The notes beneath the pieces were generated by a model. The model saw only the letters and a program-made list of their open reading frames with translations. It searched no databases and was not told the DNA's origin. Position numbers and translations under genes: made by a program. From Syntrophus gentianae (GTDB lineage Bacteria > Desulfobacterota > Syntrophia > Syntrophales > Syntrophaceae), in NCBI RefSeq assembly GCF_900109885.1, contig NZ_FOBS01000005.1, positions 1 to 64,000 of the forward strand: DNA of 64,000 nt, read 5' to 3'. Shown here in pieces: positions 54,542 to 63,823 of the stretch; the first letter of the stretch is position 1, and the number at the start of each line of letters is the position of its first letter.

Positions 54542-55567
54542 TTATTTCATCAGCGTCGTCCCGAGACTCCGCAGTTGTGTCGCCGCCTCCCGAACCCGTT
54601 GCGCCATGGCGTTCTCTGCCAGGCCCAGATAGACCCGCGGATCGTACACCTTCTTGTCTCCCACCTCGCCGTCCACCTTCAGGGCGCCGCTGTAATTCCG
54701 GAAGAGATGATCGGCAATGGCCCGGGTGTATGCATACTGTGTGTCCGTATCAATATTCATCTTGACCACACCGTAATCCACGGCGGCATGAATATCCTCG
54801 ATCGATGATCCCGACCCGCCGTGGAAGACAAGATAGAAACGGGCTTCCTCGCCATAGACCTTTACAACTGCATCCTGGCAATCCTTCAGAATGGAAGGTT
54901 TCAATTGAACATGTCCCGGCTTATAGACGCCGTGGACATTGCCGAAGGTTGCCGCGAGCAGGTACCGTGCACCGGTAATCGCATTCAACCGGCGGGCGAC
55001 CTCCAGGGTGTCCTCCGGGGTGGTATACAGTTTTGCATCGGCGCTGGCCTTGATTCCATCCTCCTCTCCACCCACGACCCCCGTTTCGATCTCGAGAACC
55101 AGGTCGCTTTTCCGGAAGCGTTCGAGGAGTTTCAACGCAATATCCAGATTCTCTTTCAGGGGAAGCTCGCTTCCATCAAACATGTGGGCGGTGAACAGAT
55201 TCGGTTTTCCCGACCCCCGCCGCCTCTCCGTTTCCTCCACCAGGGGGATCACGAATTTATCGAGATTGCCCGCCGTACAGTGGTCCGTATTCAAGGCCAC
55301 ATAAATGGGATAGCGATCCGCGACACGGTGGACATGTTCTGCAATCGAGATCGCACCGAGGGCCATATCCTTCACCGCGGAACCCGAAGCAAAGGCGGCT
55401 CCGCCTGTGGAGACCTGGATGATTCCGTCGCTTTTGCAATCGGCAAGGCCTTTCAGAACCGCATTGGCCGTAGTCAGCGAGGTCACGTTGATGGCGGGAT
55501 AAGCGAAGGAATTTTTCCGGGCCCTTTCGAGCATTTCACAAAACATCTCATAGCTGGCTACTGGCAT
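54542..55567 (-). CDS. fbaA: Class II fructose-bisphosphate aldolase
   Basis: A 341-residue zinc aldolase of the FbaA kind: VALNTDHCTAGNLDKFVIPL (first zinc histidine), VLEIETGVVGGEEDGIKA, AATFGNVHGVYKPGHVQL and YLVFHGGSGSSIEDIHAAVD. It splits fructose-1,6-bisphosphate. A consensus AAGGAGG precedes the ATG. Confidence 0.95.
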   Translation of the reverse strand: MPVASYEMFCEMLERARKNSFAYPAINVTSLTTANAVLKGLADCKSDGIIQVSTGGAAFASGSAVKDMALGAISIAEHVHRVADRYPIYVALNTDHCTAGNLDKFVIPLVEETERRRGSGKPNLFTAHMFDGSELPLKENLDIALKLLERFRKSDLVLEIETGVVGGEEDGIKASADAKLYTTPEDTLEVARRLNAITGARYLLAATFGNVHGVYKPGHVQLKPSILKDCQDAVVKVYGEEARFYLVFHGGSGSSIEDIHAAVDYGVVKMNIDTDTQYAYTRAIADHLFRNYSGALKVDGEVGDKKVYDPRVYLGLAENAMAQRVREAATQLRSLGTTLMK

Positions 55568-55642
55568 TGAATCCTCCTTGGTCTCGATAATTTCCGAGTA
55601 AAAAGCTCTTTTTTTTCATGTATGGCAAGGATCTATCAACGG

Positions 55643-58177
55643 TCACCGCACCGGGCAGGGTTCCACTCCCCAGATATCTGCCGCATATTCTGCAATCGTT
55701 CGATCGCTGGAGAACTTCCCGGAGCCGGCAACGTTCAGGATGGCCTTGCGCGCCCATTCCTGCGGATTACTGTACAGATCACAGAGCCGCCGGTCTGCTT
55801 CGAGGTAGGAGGCAAGGTCGGCCAGGTGCCGATAGAAATCCCCGTTTTTCAGCAATGCATCGCCAATCGGCCTGAAGACCCCCGGTTCATATCGGCTGAA
55901 GGCATCCGAAGCGATCCTGTCCAGGGCCGCACGGGTTTCCGGCTCGTTTTCGTAGTGCCACCAGGGGTCATACCAGCCGCTGCCGCCGACGACCTGGTCC
56001 GCCGTCAGGCCGAATAGGAAGAAGTTCTCCTCGCCTGCCTCCTCGGCCATTTCGATCGTTGCACCGTCGCGTGTCCCCAGGGTCAGGGCGCCGTTCATCA
56101 TGAATTTCATGTTGCTCGTCCCGCTGGCTTCATAGCCGGCCGTCGATATCTGGTTGGAAACATCACTGGCGGGAATCAACCGCTCTGCGAGAGAAACACA
56201 GTAATCGGGCAGGAACACCACCTTGAGTCGTCCCGCCACGGCCGGATCGCCGTCGATCGTTCCGGCGAGATTGTTGATCAACTTGATGATCACCTTGGCC
56301 AGGCGGTAGGCCGGCGCCGCCTTGCCGGCGAAGAAGAACGTCCGGGGCCGCACATCGAGGCCGGGGTCGTCCCGCAAACGGTTGTAAAGCACGATGATCC
56401 GCAGGACATTGAGCAGTTGCCGCTTGTACTCGTGGATGCGTTTGACCTGGCAATCAAAAATGCTGTCCGGGTCCACTCCCTGTCCGGTCGTGGCCTTGAG
56501 CCAATCGGCAAAGGCCGACTTGGCCTCGCCCTTGGCCCTCAGGAAAGCCTCCTGAAAGCCCCGGTCCTCGGCCATGGGCTGAAGCTTCCTCAGTTGACCA
56601 AGGTCGGTGATCCAGCCATCGCCGATGGCCTCCGTAATGATCCGGGAAAGGGCGGGGTTCGCCAGGTGCAGCCAGCGTCGCGGCGTGACCCCATTGGTCT
56701 TGTTGTTGAAGCGTTCGGGAAACATCTCGGCCAGGTCCCGGACCGTGATCGTGCGCAGCAGGTTGGAGTGGATGGCGGCGACCCCATTGGTGCTGTGGGA
56801 GCCGACGATGGCCAGGTTGGCCATGCGGATTTTCCGCCCCGCCCCTTCTTCGACGAGGCTCACCCGGGCAATCCGTTCCTCGTCGCCGGGAAAGCGCCTT
56901 CGAACCTCATCAAGAAAACGGCGGTTGATCTCGTAGATGATCTCCAGAAGGCGGGGCTGCAAAATCTCGAACCAGGCGACCGGCCATTTTTCCAATGCTT
57001 CAGGCAGAAGGGTGTGGTTGGTGTAGGCAAGCGTCCTTTGGGTAAGGTCCCAGGCCTGTTCCCATTCCAATTGTTCTTCATCAAGGAGGATCCGCATCAG
57101 CTCGGGCACGGCGAGCGAGGGATGCGTGTCGTTCATTTGAATGGCAACCTTCGCGGGGAGTTGGTTCCAATCGGCATTTCCGCGCCGGAAGCGCCTCACG
57201 AGGTCAGCCAGTGAGCAGGCGACGAGAAAGTATTCCTGCATGAAACGCAGTCCCTGTCCCAAGCTCGTGGAGTCATCGGGATAAAGCACCCGGGTCAGGG
57301 ATTCGCCTGCCAATGTTCCCGCAAGGGCCGCAACGAAATCACCGCCGCTGAACTTCGCAAAATCGAAGTAATTGGGCACAGCCGTCGACCAGAGACGGAG
57401 AGTATTGATGGTCTTGCCGCCGAATCCCACGATGGGGCGGTCAAAGGGGATACCCAGCAGGCTGGACGGTTGGCCGGGGATCACACGCAGGCTTCCGCCG
57501 GACAGCTCGAAGGAAGCGTTGAGCTTCACCTCCACGGCCTCGGAGAGCCGTTCGACCTCCCAGGGATCAGGTCTCCGGAGCCAGTTGTCCGGTTGCTCCT
57601 CCTGCCAGCCATCCTTGATGGACTGACGGAAGATGCCATATTCATAACGAAGACCGTAGCCCATGGCGGGGAGTTGCATCGTGGCCAGAGAGTCGAGAAA
57701 GCACGCCGCCAGTCGCCCGAGTCCCCCATTGCCGAGACCGGCATCGGGCTCCTGTTCGAGAAATTCGATGGGGTCGATTTTCTTCTTTTCAACGAGTTGC
57801 TTCACAATAGGATTCAGCAGGAGATTGGTTATGTTATTGGACAGGGAGCGGCCGATGAGGAACTCCATGGACAAATAATAGACTCTTTTTGGATTTTTCC
57901 GCTCGTACATCGCTTCTGTCTCCACCCAGCGCTGGGAGAGGACATCCCGCACCGACCGGGCAGCGGCCTCAAAACGTTCGCGGGAACCAGCGGATTTGAG
58001 AGAAGACACGTTATCGAAAATGAGGTGTCGTTCGTAAAGCCCGTCTTCGCTGGTGAACTGAATCGGACCGCACCCGTACTGTTGAAGGAGATCGTACAGG
58101 CTGCCGGATTCCTCCGTTTCCCGGGCAGGTTCGCCCTTTCTGTAGTTTTTCGACTCATCCTTTTTGTCTGTACGCAT
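55643..58177 (-). CDS. glgP: Glycogen/starch phosphorylase
   Basis: An 844-residue GT35 phosphorylase starting at ATG 58177 (GGAG nine bases upstream). PLP-lysine is near residue 691 in EASGTSNMKFMMNGALTLGT; the N-terminal half holds LAACFLDSLATMQLPAMGYG and the catalytic ALAGTLAG-like glycine loop. It releases glucose-1-phosphate from glycogen or maltodextrin with phosphate. First gene of the glycolytic array. Phosphoglucomutase is not in the window. Confidence 0.95.
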   Translation of the reverse strand: MRTDKKDESKNYRKGEPARETEESGSLYDLLQQYGCGPIQFTSEDGLYERHLIFDNVSSLKSAGSRERFEAAARSVRDVLSQRWVETEAMYERKNPKRVYYLSMEFLIGRSLSNNITNLLLNPIVKQLVEKKKIDPIEFLEQEPDAGLGNGGLGRLAACFLDSLATMQLPAMGYGLRYEYGIFRQSIKDGWQEEQPDNWLRRPDPWEVERLSEAVEVKLNASFELSGGSLRVIPGQPSSLLGIPFDRPIVGFGGKTINTLRLWSTAVPNYFDFAKFSGGDFVAALAGTLAGESLTRVLYPDDSTSLGQGLRFMQEYFLVACSLADLVRRFRRGNADWNQLPAKVAIQMNDTHPSLAVPELMRILLDEEQLEWEQAWDLTQRTLAYTNHTLLPEALEKWPVAWFEILQPRLLEIIYEINRRFLDEVRRRFPGDEERIARVSLVEEGAGRKIRMANLAIVGSHSTNGVAAIHSNLLRTITVRDLAEMFPERFNNKTNGVTPRRWLHLANPALSRIITEAIGDGWITDLGQLRKLQPMAEDRGFQEAFLRAKGEAKSAFADWLKATTGQGVDPDSIFDCQVKRIHEYKRQLLNVLRIIVLYNRLRDDPGLDVRPRTFFFAGKAAPAYRLAKVIIKLINNLAGTIDGDPAVAGRLKVVFLPDYCVSLAERLIPASDVSNQISTAGYEASGTSNMKFMMNGALTLGTRDGATIEMAEEAGEENFFLFGLTADQVVGGSGWYDPWWHYENEPETRAALDRIASDAFSRYEPGVFRPIGDALLKNGDFYRHLADLASYLEADRRLCDLYSNPQEWARKAILNVAGSGKFSSDRTIAEYAADIWGVEPCPVR

Positions 58178-58536
58178 CGTGATTATCTCCAGAAGAAGTT
58201 TTTCCAATTGACGTGCTGTTGCATGAGCGGATCACCGGTTGGGATGGTACATATTTCTATGACCGGCTGTGATCGCATGGTTGTGCCTGCCTTGAAGGAG
58301 CTGGTTTTGCGGGTGTTCAGGCGGCATTGCGATCTTTAGATTTTCAGCTTTTTCTTTTTTCTCAGTCCAAAAAGCATTCCAGGAGATGGCGGGTTGACTG
58401 TTTGAGGACAACAATCTGATATTACATTATAATATTTAGTTTATCGTGGAATTGTGGCTGTTACGGGTTAAGACATGCCCTCAATATATGGCGGATCTGC
58501 AGGATATTGAGGGCTTCTATTGTGGGGATTGAATCT
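58178..58536. other. Intergenic region before glgP
   Basis: Contains no gene. Holds palindrome copy 3 (58477-58514), 22 bp past the stop of the sigma-54 activator. A GG-N9-GC sequence at 58272-58288 resembles a sigma-54 promoter on the minus strand but is one base short of the required spacing. Confidence 0.5.
58477..58514. repeat. 38-bp palindromic repeat, copy 3
   Basis: Arms GCCCTCAATATATGGC and GCAGGATATTGAGGGC with centre GGATCT, as in copy 1. Arms are imperfect at their inner four positions. No T run follows on either strand. Confidence 0.78.
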
Positions 58537-60543
58537 TCAGGGTCGTTTGAGGCCCAGCTTCTTGATCCGGAATCGAAGGGTACTGGGATGAAGTCCAAGG
58601 AATGCGGCGGCTCCCGCTTTCCCCTCGATTTTCCACCTCGTCTCTTTCAGGACCTGTTGGATATGCTCCCTGGCCATCGCGTTAAATTCTTTGAGTACCC
58701 CCTCCTCCCTTTCTACGGATCCATGCTCGAGCGGTTCGGTCAGTTGAAAGTCCTGTTCCGAGCTGGTGATGACGGCCCTTTCAATAATGTGCTCCAACTC
58801 CCTCACATTGCCGGGCCAGGAGTACTCTGATAGTCTGTCAATGGCCTCCTTTGAAATCGTATCAAATCGTTTGCCCATTTTACGGCCATACTTGTCGATA
58901 AAATATCGGGCAAGCTCCGGAATATCCTCGATCCGCATCCTCAGGGGCGGAAGCGTGACCGGAAAGGTGTTCAGCCGATAATAGAGATCCTCGCGGAATC
59001 GCCTGTTGCACATCTCTTCCTTCAGGTCCCGGCTTGTCGAGGCAATGACCCTCACATCCACCTTGACCGTCCTAGGTGAACCAAGGCGTTCGAACTCTCC
59101 ATCCTGCAGCACCCGCAGGAGCTTTGCCTGGAGTTCGAGAGGCAGCTCACCGATCTCGTCGAGGAAGATCGTTCCACCGTTCGCCACCTCGAAGCGTCCG
59201 ATCTGCCTGGCATGAGCGCCCGTAAAGGCGCCCTTCTCCCGTCCGAAGAGTTCGCTCTCGATGAGGTTTGCCGGAAGGGCGGCACAGTTCACTGTAACCA
59301 TCGGTTTATCCCTGCGGGCGCTCATTTCGTGGATGGCGTTGGCGACCATCCCCTTGCCGACGCCGGTTTCGCCGAGGATGAGGACAGTGGCGTCGGTTGG
59401 CGCGACCTGATGGGCTCGAAAGAGGACATATTGAAGAGTGGAACTGCTGCCGATCATCTTGCCGAAACCCTGCTCCATCTTTCTCTCTTCGCGGAGGTAG
59501 ACGTTTTCATTCTCCAATTGAAGTTTCAGTTTGTTGATCTCCACCAGTTGTTCCCTGAGCTGACTTTCCATTTCCTTGAGTCCGGTAATGTCCATGGATA
59601 CGCCCATCAGGCGTAGAGGATGTCCCAGTGTCCCGTTCTCAGGTCGGCCGCGGGTCACGATCCAGCGAAGATTTCCATCGGGTTTCCGGATACGGTATTC
59701 GGCGATCAGGAAGCTTTTCGTTTCTATGCTTTGATGAACCCGCTCTTTGACCCCGTCGAGGTCGTCGGGATGAATGGCCTCCTGGAACCTCTCGTAACTC
59801 AAGACCTCGTCAGGGTGAAATCCAAATAACTCTCGAAGAATAGGCGTCGCCCAGAGGATACCGGTATCGATGTCCAGCATCCAGAGGCCTGCTTCAGCCG
59901 CCGAAGTTGCCAGGGAAAGACGCTCCTCGCTTTCCTGCAATGCCTTCTGCGCCTTGCTCCGTTCTATGGCATTGACAAAGATTTCTCCCAGCAGCCGCAG
60001 CCGGGGAACCAATTCCTCCGGCCACAGGCGCTCTTGCTTTACAGAATTGATGGCAAGGATATGATCAACGGGACCGCCGATCATAATGGGGATGTTCAGA
60101 TTGGACCGGATTCCCCATTTCATCCAGGTTTCTTTGTCCACATTCGCCTCGGACGGGATATCCTCCATCTTTTCAATGGAAAGGACTTCTTTTTTGAGTA
60201 CCAGCTTCTCATAGGCCCAGGGATTGATTGATATGGGGAGTTCCGAAGCGATCGGAACGGAAGGCACACCCGCACCGGCAACCGAATGGGTGATCATCCA
60301 TGATTTCTTGTCCGGAAGCGTTTGAAGCAGGGCGAAACGGTCGACTTTGAAGAATCCCAGAACTTCCGTCATGGCATTGTGGATTTCTTCATCGACCCGA
60401 TTGGCTGGCAGAGAAATGAATCGTGCGGAAATTGCAGAGAGCAATTCCTCAAAAAGCAACCGCTCTCTCGGACTCCGTTGTGCCTCTTTCCTTCTCTTAA
60501 TCTCAGTATTCAGTCTTTCACTGGCTTCCGTAAGCTTCCGCAT
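58537..60543 (-). CDS. Sigma-54-dependent activator with GAF and PAS sensor domains
   Basis: A 668-residue Fis-type regulator: GAF domain at about 30-200, PAS/PAC at about 205-325, coiled coil, AAA+ domain at 363-600 with Walker A GETGVGKG (391-398), the sigma-54-contacting GAFTGA (438-443) and Walker [11 protein letters not shown] (456-465), then an HTH at the very end ([20 protein letters not shown]). No receiver domain, so the signal is sensed directly by GAF/PAS. It lies on the same strand upstream of glgP; regulation of that operon is plausible but unproved. Confidence 0.94.
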   Translation of the reverse strand: MRKLTEASERLNTEIKRRKEAQRSPRERLLFEELLSAISARFISLPANRVDEEIHNAMTEVLGFFKVDRFALLQTLPDKKSWMITHSVAGAGVPSVPIASELPISINPWAYEKLVLKKEVLSIEKMEDIPSEANVDKETWMKWGIRSNLNIPIMIGGPVDHILAINSVKQERLWPEELVPRLRLLGEIFVNAIERSKAQKALQESEERLSLATSAAEAGLWMLDIDTGILWATPILRELFGFHPDEVLSYERFQEAIHPDDLDGVKERVHQSIETKSFLIAEYRIRKPDGNLRWIVTRGRPENGTLGHPLRLMGVSMDITGLKEMESQLREQLVEINKLKLQLENENVYLREERKMEQGFGKMIGSSSTLQYVLFRAHQVAPTDATVLILGETGVGKGMVANAIHEMSARRDKPMVTVNCAALPANLIESELFGREKGAFTGAHARQIGRFEVANGGTIFLDEIGELPLELQAKLLRVLQDGEFERLGSPRTVKVDVRVIASTSRDLKEEMCNRRFREDLYYRLNTFPVTLPPLRMRIEDIPELARYFIDKYGRKMGKRFDTISKEAIDRLSEYSWPGNVRELEHIIERAVITSSEQDFQLTEPLEHGSVEREEGVLKEFNAMAREHIQQVLKETRWKIEGKAGAAAFLGLHPSTLRFRIKKLGLKRP

Positions 60544-60839
60544 CTTGAGCTCCTGCTTTTGCTTATTGGGGCTTTCCTGCCCTTCCAGTGGTCTCCAACG
60601 ACACCCAATTTATTCATTCAGGAATTAAGGAATGGCAACCAGCCATCCCTGGCCGGTGAACTGCTGTTCTGTTTCAGAAAAAAAATGGCTTTTTACCCGG
60701 ATGATCCCTTTCTCGTTCTTTCTTCGAGGAAACGATCCCGAGATATATTGATAAATCTGCCGAGGTTATTATACTGATTTTGACGTGTTAAGCAAGGATG
60801 AAAGTTGTGTTCACAGTGCCAACCGATTGCAGGAATCCC

Positions 60840-61856
60840 TTAAAATCCGATTTCTCGGGCATAGGAAAACTGGCGTTCCCAGGGGATATCGGGATGGGCT
60901 TTTTTGAAGGTTTCCGCTCCAACTCTCCGGATCGATTCCTCATCGATTCGGGTGGGGTGGTCGGCTCCGAGAAAACCCTGATCGGGGTGGATGACGGGAT
61001 TTTCTCCCGGCCAGCAGTCGCATTCCGTGGTGATGTTCAGCAGGGCATTGATCAGCACGGTGCGTCCCTTGATCTGCCGCCAGACGGCTGCCGCCGTTTC
61101 AATGAGTTTTTCCTGAAAAACCGTCGCGTCCGTTTCCCATTCCAGCTGCAGGGCAATGTTGGGACAGAAGCCGATGCATTGGGCGCAGCCGATGCAGATC
61201 TCCAGGTCATAGGTGGGGAAGCCGTCCGCACCGAACCGGGCCGCCTCCGTGGGGCAGACCTCGACACAGACCCCGCACTTCGTGCACAATCCCGCCTTGA
61301 GAAGGGGACGGATATCGGCATGCATCCTCTGTTTCTGTGCCCGGGAGGCAAATCCCATGGACAGGTTCTTGATGGCCCCGCCAAAACCGGATTCCATATG
61401 GCCCTTGAAATGGGAAAAAATGACATACCCATCGGCCTGGTCAAAAATGGCAGCCACCTGGACGGAAGGAAAGTGCCCAGAGCCGGTCTGCAGGTCCACG
61501 ACGGAGCGGCCGTCCATGCCGTCGGCAATGATCACGGGGCACCCCAGAAAATTTTCCGTATAGCCGTGTTCCGCCGCCGTCTGCAGGGAATCTTCCGCCT
61601 TCCGGCGTCCTCCGGAGTACAACACCGTCGTATCGAAAAGGAAGGGGGAAAGGCCCGCCTCCTTCAGCCAGAGGGCAATTTCCCGTGCGTAGTCGGGCGG
61701 CAGGAAACTCCGATTTCCCTTCTCTCCCCAGTGAAGCTTGATGCCCACCCGGTCGCCCCGGAGGAAAGGCGTTTTGATTTTCTCCAGCAGACGCCGCAGG
61801 TCCTGGACATAGGGGCCCCGCATTCTTGTGAGCCCTTCGAATAAGATTTCTTCCAC
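60840..61856 (-). CDS. DUF362 iron-sulfur protein
   Basis: A 338-residue protein with the DUF362 domain (VGIKLHWGEKGNRSFLPPDY, LGCPVIIADGMDGRSVVDLQ) and two [4Fe-4S] motifs, CTKCGVCVEVCP and CIGCAQCIGFCP, in the C-terminal half. Members are cytosolic ferredoxin-like proteins of unknown activity, common in anaerobes. It ends the three-gene unit that starts at 62565. Confidence 0.88.
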   Translation of the reverse strand: MEEILFEGLTRMRGPYVQDLRRLLEKIKTPFLRGDRVGIKLHWGEKGNRSFLPPDYAREIALWLKEAGLSPFLFDTTVLYSGGRRKAEDSLQTAAEHGYTENFLGCPVIIADGMDGRSVVDLQTGSGHFPSVQVAAIFDQADGYVIFSHFKGHMESGFGGAIKNLSMGFASRAQKQRMHADIRPLLKAGLCTKCGVCVEVCPTEAARFGADGFPTYDLEICIGCAQCIGFCPNIALQLEWETDATVFQEKLIETAAAVWRQIKGRTVLINALLNITTECDCWPGENPVIHPDQGFLGADHPTRIDEESIRRVGAETFKKAHPDIPWERQFSYAREIGF

Positions 61857-61885
61857 GACGCTGTCCCTTTCCTTCCCGAAAGTAT

Positions 61886-62221
61886 CTACGGGGCAAGCTG
61901 CACCTGATCGCCGAAGGCATTCGCCAGCGCCTCGGCCAGGCTGGAAACGGCCTGCTCATTGGAAAATTCGACCATCAGTTCCCCGCCATCCCCGACGACC
62001 AGTCGACCATAGGTTTCAACCACGCGGGCGACATCGTCCGGTTCGACCGTCCACCATCCCCGCGTCCGCTGCAGGAGCTCCTTCCCCTTTAATTTCCTCG
62101 GGGTCACCAGCTCAATATCCCGAAACCACGCAGTCCACCCGATCTGTGCAGGCTCCCGCAGGACCGGACTGACCGGATCGTGGTAAATACGGCACCTCCC
62201 AAAGAGACGCAGACGAATCAT
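61886..62221 (-). CDS. Small protein of unknown function
   Basis: A 111-residue soluble protein, moderately basic, with IELVTPRKLKGKELLQRTRG and a C-terminal helix-rich half (EQAVSSLAEALANAFGDQVQ). Not recognised. Its start overlaps the stop of the upstream gene by four bases (ATGA) and the DUF362 gene follows 29 bp later, so the three are likely one operon. Confidence 0.72.
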   Translation of the reverse strand: MIRLRLFGRCRIYHDPVSPVLREPAQIGWTAWFRDIELVTPRKLKGKELLQRTRGWWTVEPDDVARVVETYGRLVVGDGGELMVEFSNEQAVSSLAEALANAFGDQVQLAP

Positions 62222-62565
62222 GGCACCAACTCCGAAATTTCAAGGATCCGCGCATCCTGTCTCCCGGAAAGGACAAGGTTCTCAGGAGGGATGCCGTCCC
62301 GCATCATTAAGCGCTGCAAGGCAAATCCGTACAGGATTCCCGCCTCGTCTTCCGTCAAGGATAAGTTCCTCTGCGCCGCCTTGGCCCATCCCCGTTCAAA
62401 GAGTTCCCGGGCCGCCTCCCGCCACCGGCGAAGGCGCGGATCGAAGGGAGAAATCCCCGAACTTTTGATAAGCTCCTTCGAGACCGTCTCCATCCGGGAA
62501 AAAACCCGCCTCAGCCGCCGGATGGAAGGATCGTGACCGAATTCATCGAATTGTGCATTATTCAC
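62218..62565 (-). CDS. Small helical protein of unknown function
   Basis: A 115-residue soluble protein with an overall helical, charged composition (RRLRRVFSRMETVSKELIKS, REAARELFERGWAKAAQRNL). No domain is recognised. It is the first gene of a three-gene unit with a second small unknown and a DUF362 protein. Confidence 0.7.
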   Translation of the reverse strand: MNNAQFDEFGHDPSIRRLRRVFSRMETVSKELIKSSGISPFDPRLRRWREAARELFERGWAKAAQRNLSLTEDEAGILYGFALQRLMMRDGIPPENLVLSGRQDARILEISELVP

Positions 62566-62933
62566 TTTGTTTTCACCTGCCTGTCATTCACCTGCCTGTC
62601 ATTTAACGAGGAAAATAACAGAGCCCCTTCAAGGTGTCAATATCCTTGCCGTGGCAGGACCTGATTATCTTCGAGAGGATGTGACAGATGGAATGAGATC
62701 TTATGAATTCGCTATCGTTTTGGACGGTGATTCTCGACAAACAATGTCAAAGAGTTCCATGAAGCTATGTACAAATTGTTTGAAATCCTTATTAAAACAT
62801 CATCCTTCTCTAAAGGCGTAGGTTTTTTGGAAGAATAAAAATCAGAGTATGCCAGATTGCATATTTTTTCATTATTGCCTAAGTTCAAATATGCAAGCTG
62901 ATTATAATAATTTTTTACAAGGAGGTATCTGCC
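62566..62933. other. Intergenic region with a 15-bp tandem duplication
   Basis: No gene is supported; a plus-strand frame of about 84 codons (62567-62821) needs a TTG start and reads as no known protein. TTCACCTGCCTGTCA occurs twice in tandem at 62572-62586 and 62587-62601. A TATAAT at 62903-62908 without a clear -35 lies just before the next gene. Confidence 0.5.
62572..62601. repeat. 15-bp perfect tandem repeat
   Basis: TTCACCTGCCTGTCA twice, head to tail, seven bases upstream of the start codon of the gene at 62218-62565. It may alter translation or transcription start of that unit, or be a simple replication slip. Confidence 0.6.
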
Positions 62934-63575
62934 ATGAAAGGTAAAGCTGTTCGGAAGTATGTTTTTTCAGCTTTCGTTTTGTGTGTTCTTCTGATGAGCG
63001 TGCCTGCCTACGCAACATTGCAGTACACGTTTGATGCGGACACACAGGGGTGGACGACGGTTAATGATGCTAACTTCAACGGATGGCAGAGTTCCGGAGG
63101 TAATCCTGACGGTTATATCAAGGCAACAGATAAGGGCTATGGAAGCACCTGGTATTTTGTCTCTCCTTCACTTGGCGATATGAGTTCTTATAAAGGCGGA
63201 ACTCTTTCCTACGACATCAATTTAATGTACAAATCCGGAAGCTATTTCGACAACGATGAAGTGATCATCAAGAGCGGATCATCATCAATGAGCTGGGCTC
63301 CTACGACTGCCCATGAACCTGGCACGAACACCTGGACAACTTACAGCGTCGATCTGACTTCGGCAAATTTTGTCGTTTCATCAGGGACCTTTGATGGGAT
63401 TTTAAGCAATGTAACCGCCATCTGTATCCGGGGAGAATATATCAGCGGCGGTGACATCGAAGGCCTTGATAATGTTAAAATGACCTCGGCCCCGGTGCCG
63501 CTTCCCTTGCCGATTCTGTTTTTGGGTTCAGGTCTTGCCGGCCTGGCGGCTTTGAGAACAAGAATGTTGAAATAG
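62934..63575 (+). CDS. Secreted protein with PEP-CTERM-like sorting tail
   Basis: A 213-residue protein: signal peptide (cleavage near AYATL), a beta-rich carbohydrate-binding-like domain (FDADTQGWTTVNDANFNGWQ, typical of laminin-B-like modules) and a C-terminal tail VPLPLPILFLGSGLAGLAAL followed by RTRMLK. A Pro-rich motif, hydrophobic helix and basic end are the exosortase (PEP-CTERM/VPLP) sorting architecture. The exosortase is not in this window. AAGGAGG lies before the ATG. Likely attached to the surface or secreted matrix. Confidence 0.82.
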   Translation: MKGKAVRKYVFSAFVLCVLLMSVPAYATLQYTFDADTQGWTTVNDANFNGWQSSGGNPDGYIKATDKGYGSTWYFVSPSLGDMSSYKGGTLSYDINLMYKSGSYFDNDEVIIKSGSSSMSWAPTTAHEPGTNTWTTYSVDLTSANFVVSSGTFDGILSNVTAICIRGEYISGGDIEGLDNVKMTSAPVPLPLPILFLGSGLAGLAALRTRMLK

Positions 63576-63723
63576 GCGTAAACCGGCAGTGCTTTCCTGA
63601 TCGGTACGGGGACAAAAATCAGGAAAATGAAGGGCCGTCACCAAGAGGCTGGTCTGCAGCGTCTTGGTCTGACCCTTGCCGGAATAAGGCCCGTGAGATA
63701 CGGCGATGTTTTTTGAATGAAGA

Positions 63724-63769
63724 GAAAACGGTGTACCGGCTGAAGCTGGTGTGCCGTTTTCTTATTTTT
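63724..63769. terminator. Bidirectional-looking terminator
   Basis: GAAAACGG (63724-63731) pairs with CCGTTTTC (63754-63761) with further partial pairing inside, followed by TTATTTTT on the plus strand. It sits between the plus-strand secreted protein and the minus-strand recD end and can serve both. Confidence 0.55.
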
Positions 63770-63823
63770 GAAAGGCTTTTTTGCAAAAGCATCGTTGTCG
63801 ACAGATTTTTTAACACGGAGAAA

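Noticed and set aside
58272-58288. Sigma-54 promoter-like box on the minus strand before glgP
   Set aside because: The GG and GC pairs are separated by nine bases instead of ten; not functional by the consensus.
62567-62821. 84-codon plus-strand frame before the PEP-CTERM-like gene
   Set aside because: Needs a TTG start, begins inside a tandem repeat and shows no family.
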